The position numbers and the translations under genes are program-made. A DNA stretch of 8,348 nucleotides from Porphyromonadaceae bacterium UBA7087 (lineage in GTDB: Bacteria > Bacteroidota > Bacteroidia > Bacteroidales > Muribaculaceae), in NCBI GenBank assembly GCA_002493515.1, contig DKYZ01000069.1, forward strand, positions 6,200 to 14,547, read 5' to 3'. Shown piece after piece: positions 5,951 through 8,348 of this stretch. How positions within the stretch are numbered: position 1 is the stretch's first letter; every line of letters starts with the position of its first letter. Under the pieces are notes generated by a model. That model was not told where the DNA came from, made no database searches, and worked only from the letters and a program-made list of their open reading frames with translations.

Positions 5951-6886
5951 TTATTTGATTCTGATGCTACGTATGCCGTTGGCCTGTCGCTTTAGGGCGG
6001 GCATTGCCGACTCCTCGGTGAAGGAGGGGGTGCCTGTTATCTCTCCGGAGAATGTGAGGTGGGCGTTGCGTCCGTCGTCGAAGACGAGGTTCATCGTGAT
6101 GTCGTATTTCTCACCCTCTTTCTCCACAGTCACTACACCGTCGGCGATCTTGGGCGAAGAGCTGGGGTTGTACATGTTGATACCGGCGTCGCCGAAGGTC
6201 ATCTCCCCGTCCTGCGGGAAGGTGTACGTGCCGGAGACGAGGGTCTTGTCGGATGGGGCGCTCTGGAATGTGAGGGCCATCTCCATCTTCCAGTCGGCAT
6301 CGTTGAATTTCACGTAGAAGCAACCGGGTTTCTGGGGATTCTCGTTGTAGGAGGATTTGTTGAGGATGAGGTCGAAATATTGCGAGTAGGAGGGCAGTTC
6401 CCCGTTCCAGGTGGCGTTGACGGTGCCTCCGTCGGCGAGCGTGATATGGAGCGTGATTGTATATTGGGCTCCTTCGTTGGCCACGGTCATTGTGCCGGAT
6501 GCCAGGGCGGTCTTCACGTCGTCCTTGAGATAATAGGAATATGGACTGTTATCGATCCAGAACTCTGAGCCTGAGGAGGCCACGGTGTATTCTCCGGGCA
6601 TGAGGTAGAGGGCCGTCTTGGGGCCGTAGGCGTCGCATACGAGCGAAGAGCCGTCAGGGAGGTTGAATGTAAGCGTCACGTTTCCGCCGCTGTAGGCGTC
6701 TACTCCGATGCTGCTCACCGTCTGGTCGTCGCCCGAGGTGGCCTCCTGGAAGGTGATTTCCTTGATGTAGTCGACGCCGAACTTGTGGGCGGTGTTGTCG
6801 TTCAGCACGACCGTCACACTCTGTGCCGCGGCTCCGAGCGAGCAGAGGGCCAGCGCCATCATGATGATTGGTTGTCGTTTGGTCAT
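5951..6886 (-). CDS. Exported modular beta-rich protein, two repeat modules (311 aa)
   Basis: No known family was recognised. From the chosen ATG it begins MTKRQPIIMMALALCSLGAAAQ, a good signal peptide. The motif SVTVVLNDNTAHKFGVDYIK follows (23-42), ending EITFQE, as in the other two operon proteins. Two modules follow at about 56-164 and 167-283. Each has a turn (LMPGEYTV 96-103; LVSGTYTF 216-223) and a closing hairpin (GTMTVANEGAQYTITL from 131; GVVTVEKEGEKYDITM from 250) ending in a W/F-x-G-E-hydrophobic strand. The tail is PALKRQANGIRSIRIK. The modules match those of the 549-aa protein, so the two are paralogues of different repeat number. ATG 6898 (MRIV) is an equal alternative with A-rich context. 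ATG 6943 adds an unlikely N terminus before the signal peptide. It is first in the operon. Confidence 0.85.
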   Translation of the reverse strand: MTKRQPIIMMALALCSLGAAAQSVTVVLNDNTAHKFGVDYIKEITFQEATSGDDQTVSSIGVDAYSGGNVTLTFNLPDGSSLVCDAYGPKTALYLMPGEYTVASSGSEFWIDNSPYSYYLKDDVKTALASGTMTVANEGAQYTITLHITLADGGTVNATWNGELPSYSQYFDLILNKSSYNENPQKPGCFYVKFNDADWKMEMALTFQSAPSDKTLVSGTYTFPQDGEMTFGDAGINMYNPSSSPKIADGVVTVEKEGEKYDITMNLVFDDGRNAHLTFSGEITGTPSFTEESAMPALKRQANGIRSIRIK

Positions 6887-6903
6887 AACGATTCTCATTT
6901 TTT

Positions 6904-6931
6904 GCGCGGGGCCGTGGCTGAGGCTCCGCGC
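6904..6931 (-). promoter_or_regulatory. GC-rich hairpin in the leader of the exported-protein operon
   Basis: Bases 6904-6909 pair with 6926-6931 (GCGCGG/CCGCGC), and the stem extends inward by three more pairs after one mismatch, leaving an 8-nt loop. On the minus transcript it lies between the predicted start site and the ATGs at 6898 and 6886, and is followed by an A-run, so it is not a terminator. It may affect translation or mRNA stability. Confidence 0.4.
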
Positions 6932-6955
6932 GGGGTTGAACAATGTTTACAAGTG

Positions 6956-6986
6956 CAAAGTAAACTAAAAAAAAACGAAAATGCAA
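6956..6986 (-). promoter_or_regulatory. Bacteroidota-type promoter of the three-gene operon
   Basis: On the minus strand a TTG (6984-6986) is followed after 20 nt by TTACTTTG (6956-6963), seven of eight bases to the -7 consensus TAnnTTTG. Spacing fits the Bacteroidota primary sigma factor. Transcription would start near 6949 and give a leader of about 60 nt. It lies 53 nt past the stop of the regulator gene upstream. Confidence 0.65.
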
Positions 6987-7039
6987 ACGTTATAACCAAT
7001 GATTTGCAAAAAGATGGTAAAAAACTCCGCAGACCCCTC

Positions 7040-7510
7040 TTACAGCAGCCGGATTATGGCGTCGACGTCGGCGACGGTTTTCTTTGTGCCGAACATTTTC
7101 TCTCCGAGCCGCGAGCGGCGTGAGGAGATGGCCCCTTTCGACCGGCAGATGAGTTTGACAAGCTCCGTGGGGGTGACGCCGCATTTTAAAAGGATGGCGG
7201 TATGGTAATCGTTTTTGCTCAGTTTGCACCCCCAGCACAGCGACTCAAGTCGCTGCTTGAACTCCGGCGACACCGACAGCACGACCTTTTCCAGGCTGTC
7301 CCATAACGGGCTGTCTTCGGGCAGGGGGGCTTCCGAATTTACGAGTTTCTCCAGTTCCTTATAGGCTTTTGATGAGGATATTGCCTCCGGCACACTTCTG
7401 TCGCGTATGTTTTCCTGGCTCAGCGACAGAAGTTTCTTGGTCAGCTTTTCCCTGAGGGCGCGTGTGGATTCGGGAACGGGGGTGGCGGGATCATTTTTTT
7501 TCTGATTGAC
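7040..7510 (-). pseudogene. C-terminal HTH half of the TPR regulator, separated by a frameshift
   Basis: This frame continues the regulator gene upstream after a one-base shift at an A8 run. Read through from the run it starts NDPATPVPESTRALREKLTK and gives 151 residues, first helical, then ending in a DNA-binding domain. The last 70 residues carry CKLSKNDYHTAILLKCGVTP, then ELVKLICRSKGAISSRRSRLG and EKMFGTKK, the helix-turn-helix type that closes many Bacteroidales TPR regulators. The GTG at 7393 is only an internal codon; an independent start with proper context was not seen. Without the shift the regulator would lack its DNA-binding part. The stop lies 53 nt before the promoter of the exported-protein operon on the same strand, suggesting that this operon could be a target. 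Confidence 0.75.
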
Positions 7511-8348
7511 TCAGCTGTATTCAGGGCGTCGCGCAGATTTGCCTCCAGCTGCAGGTTGCGGTATTTCATATATAGGAGAGCCGCTAAAAATCCTAACGCT
7601 ATGACGGAGGCTGCAAGCAGGGCTATGAGAAGGTTCCTGTTTCTCCTTTCCGCATCGGCGCGTTTCCGCTCCTGTAGCCTGTAGTTATACATCGACTGCT
7701 GCATGAGGGCCTGCTGCTCGCCATGGCCGGTATAGTTTCTCTGCAGGATATCGTTATATTGCAGGATGAGGTCGGTCAGGGAGTCGATTGGAATCCTCCC
7801 TCTCAGCTCGGGAGAGAGCATTATTCTGTAGCCGTTGTTGCGGTTGTTGAAGTCGGAGCTTGTGGCCAGCTCACGCGCATACATGTAGGCAGTGTCGAGA
7901 ATCCCTTTCGCGAGATAGATGTCGCAGGCGTTTGCCAGGGCGAGGTTGCGGAACTCCGGCTCCACCCTGTCCGGCAGCCCACGGATGATTGCCAGTGCCG
8001 AGTCGAGCCGGTTCTTATGGAGTTTCACTGCTGCCATGTCGATTCTGATATTCTCCAATAGCCGGTTATCGGTGTATTGGACCCAATCTGCTGCATTCTT
8101 CAGGTTCAGTTCCGCATTGTCATAATCCTTGAGATAGATATATGCAGAGCCGAGGAGTTGATAGTCATATATCAGGTTTACCGTGTCGCGTGTGGCATGG
8201 TTCGCCTTTATCGCCCTCTCCATATAAGGTATTGCCTCTCCGTAAAGTCGCATGCCGATGAGTAGTCGTCCTGTCTGGCTTGAAAGACGTGATTCCAGTG
8301 ATCTGTCGGGATAGTTTTCCGGAAGGTGGTAGTGTTTCACTGAGTGTG
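7441..8348 (-). pseudogene. TPR/transmembrane sensor half of a Bacteroidales regulator, 5' partial, frameshifted
   Basis: The frame is open to the window edge, so the N terminus lies outside; the GTG at 8340 is probably internal. Counting from it, helical repeats of tetratricopeptide type fill about residues 25-160 (GMRLYGEAIPYMERAI and LGSAYIYLKDYDNAELNLKNA are good TPR helices). A basic coiled segment follows (QERKRADAERRNRN), then one membrane helix at about 237-258 (LLIALLAASVIALGFLAALLY) and a second coiled stretch. After RKK the frame turns to a proline-rich, unrelated tail (MIPPPPFPNPHAPSGKS) and stops at 7441. Shifting by -1 at the A8 run restores a HTH domain. The whole gene should therefore be a membrane-tethered regulator that senses on the periplasmic side through TPRs and binds DNA in the cytoplasm. 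Confidence 0.8.
7494..7501 (-). other. A8 homopolymer frameshift site in the regulator
   Basis: On the minus strand the coding sequence reads AGA AAA AAA ATG, giving eight A in a row. The downstream frame is entered by a -1 shift here (AAT GAT CCC), equal to adding one A. The heptamer A AAA AAA is also a classical slippery sequence. Sequencing error, slipped-strand phase variation, true decay and programmed -1 frameshifting are all possible. Confidence 0.8.

Overview
The window looks like a GC-rich member of the order Bacteroidales, most like the Muribaculaceae, though the family is a guess. Supporting signs are promoter boxes close to the Bacteroidota -33/-7 type (TTG, about 20 nt, TAnnTTTG), little use of Shine-Dalgarno sequences, a type IX secretion-like C-terminal domain, a TPR/transmembrane/HTH regulator of a Bacteroidales type, and a nadA-TrmH-family methyltransferase pair. 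The first 20 bases are almost pure C and look like a damaged contig end.

Left block (1-1748, + strand): the 3' part of a 2-oxoacid:ferredoxin oxidoreductase beta (TPP) subunit and its gamma subunit, a hairpin, a small diacylglycerol/undecaprenol kinase-family gene, and a strong 14-bp-stem terminator well downstream of it.

Middle block (1749-2245, no gene): the most unusual part. It holds six tandem 11-bp repeats, further copies of their core TGTAGANAA on both strands (six exact copies in about 320 bp), and a 63-bp stretch of about 13% GC just before nadA. TGTAGANAA is one base from the bacterial DnaA box TGTGGATAA when N is T. G/C skew changes sign nearby. The layout resembles a replication origin; this is an inference, and another iteron-type control region is possible.

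Right block, + strand (2246-3733): nadA (quinolinate synthase) and a TrmH/SpoU-family RNA methyltransferase whose ATG directly follows the nadA stop codon. A perfect 62-bp palindrome then separates these genes from convergent minus-strand genes.

Right block, - strand (8348-3812): a membrane-anchored TPR/HTH regulator broken by a shift at an A8 run, then a promoter and a three-gene operon of exported proteins. Two of these (311 and 549 aa) are built from the same repeated beta-rich module. The third (155 aa) carries a type IX-like sorting domain. All three share a short N-terminal motif, so they probably act together at the cell surface, perhaps under the adjacent regulator. No known function could be assigned to them.
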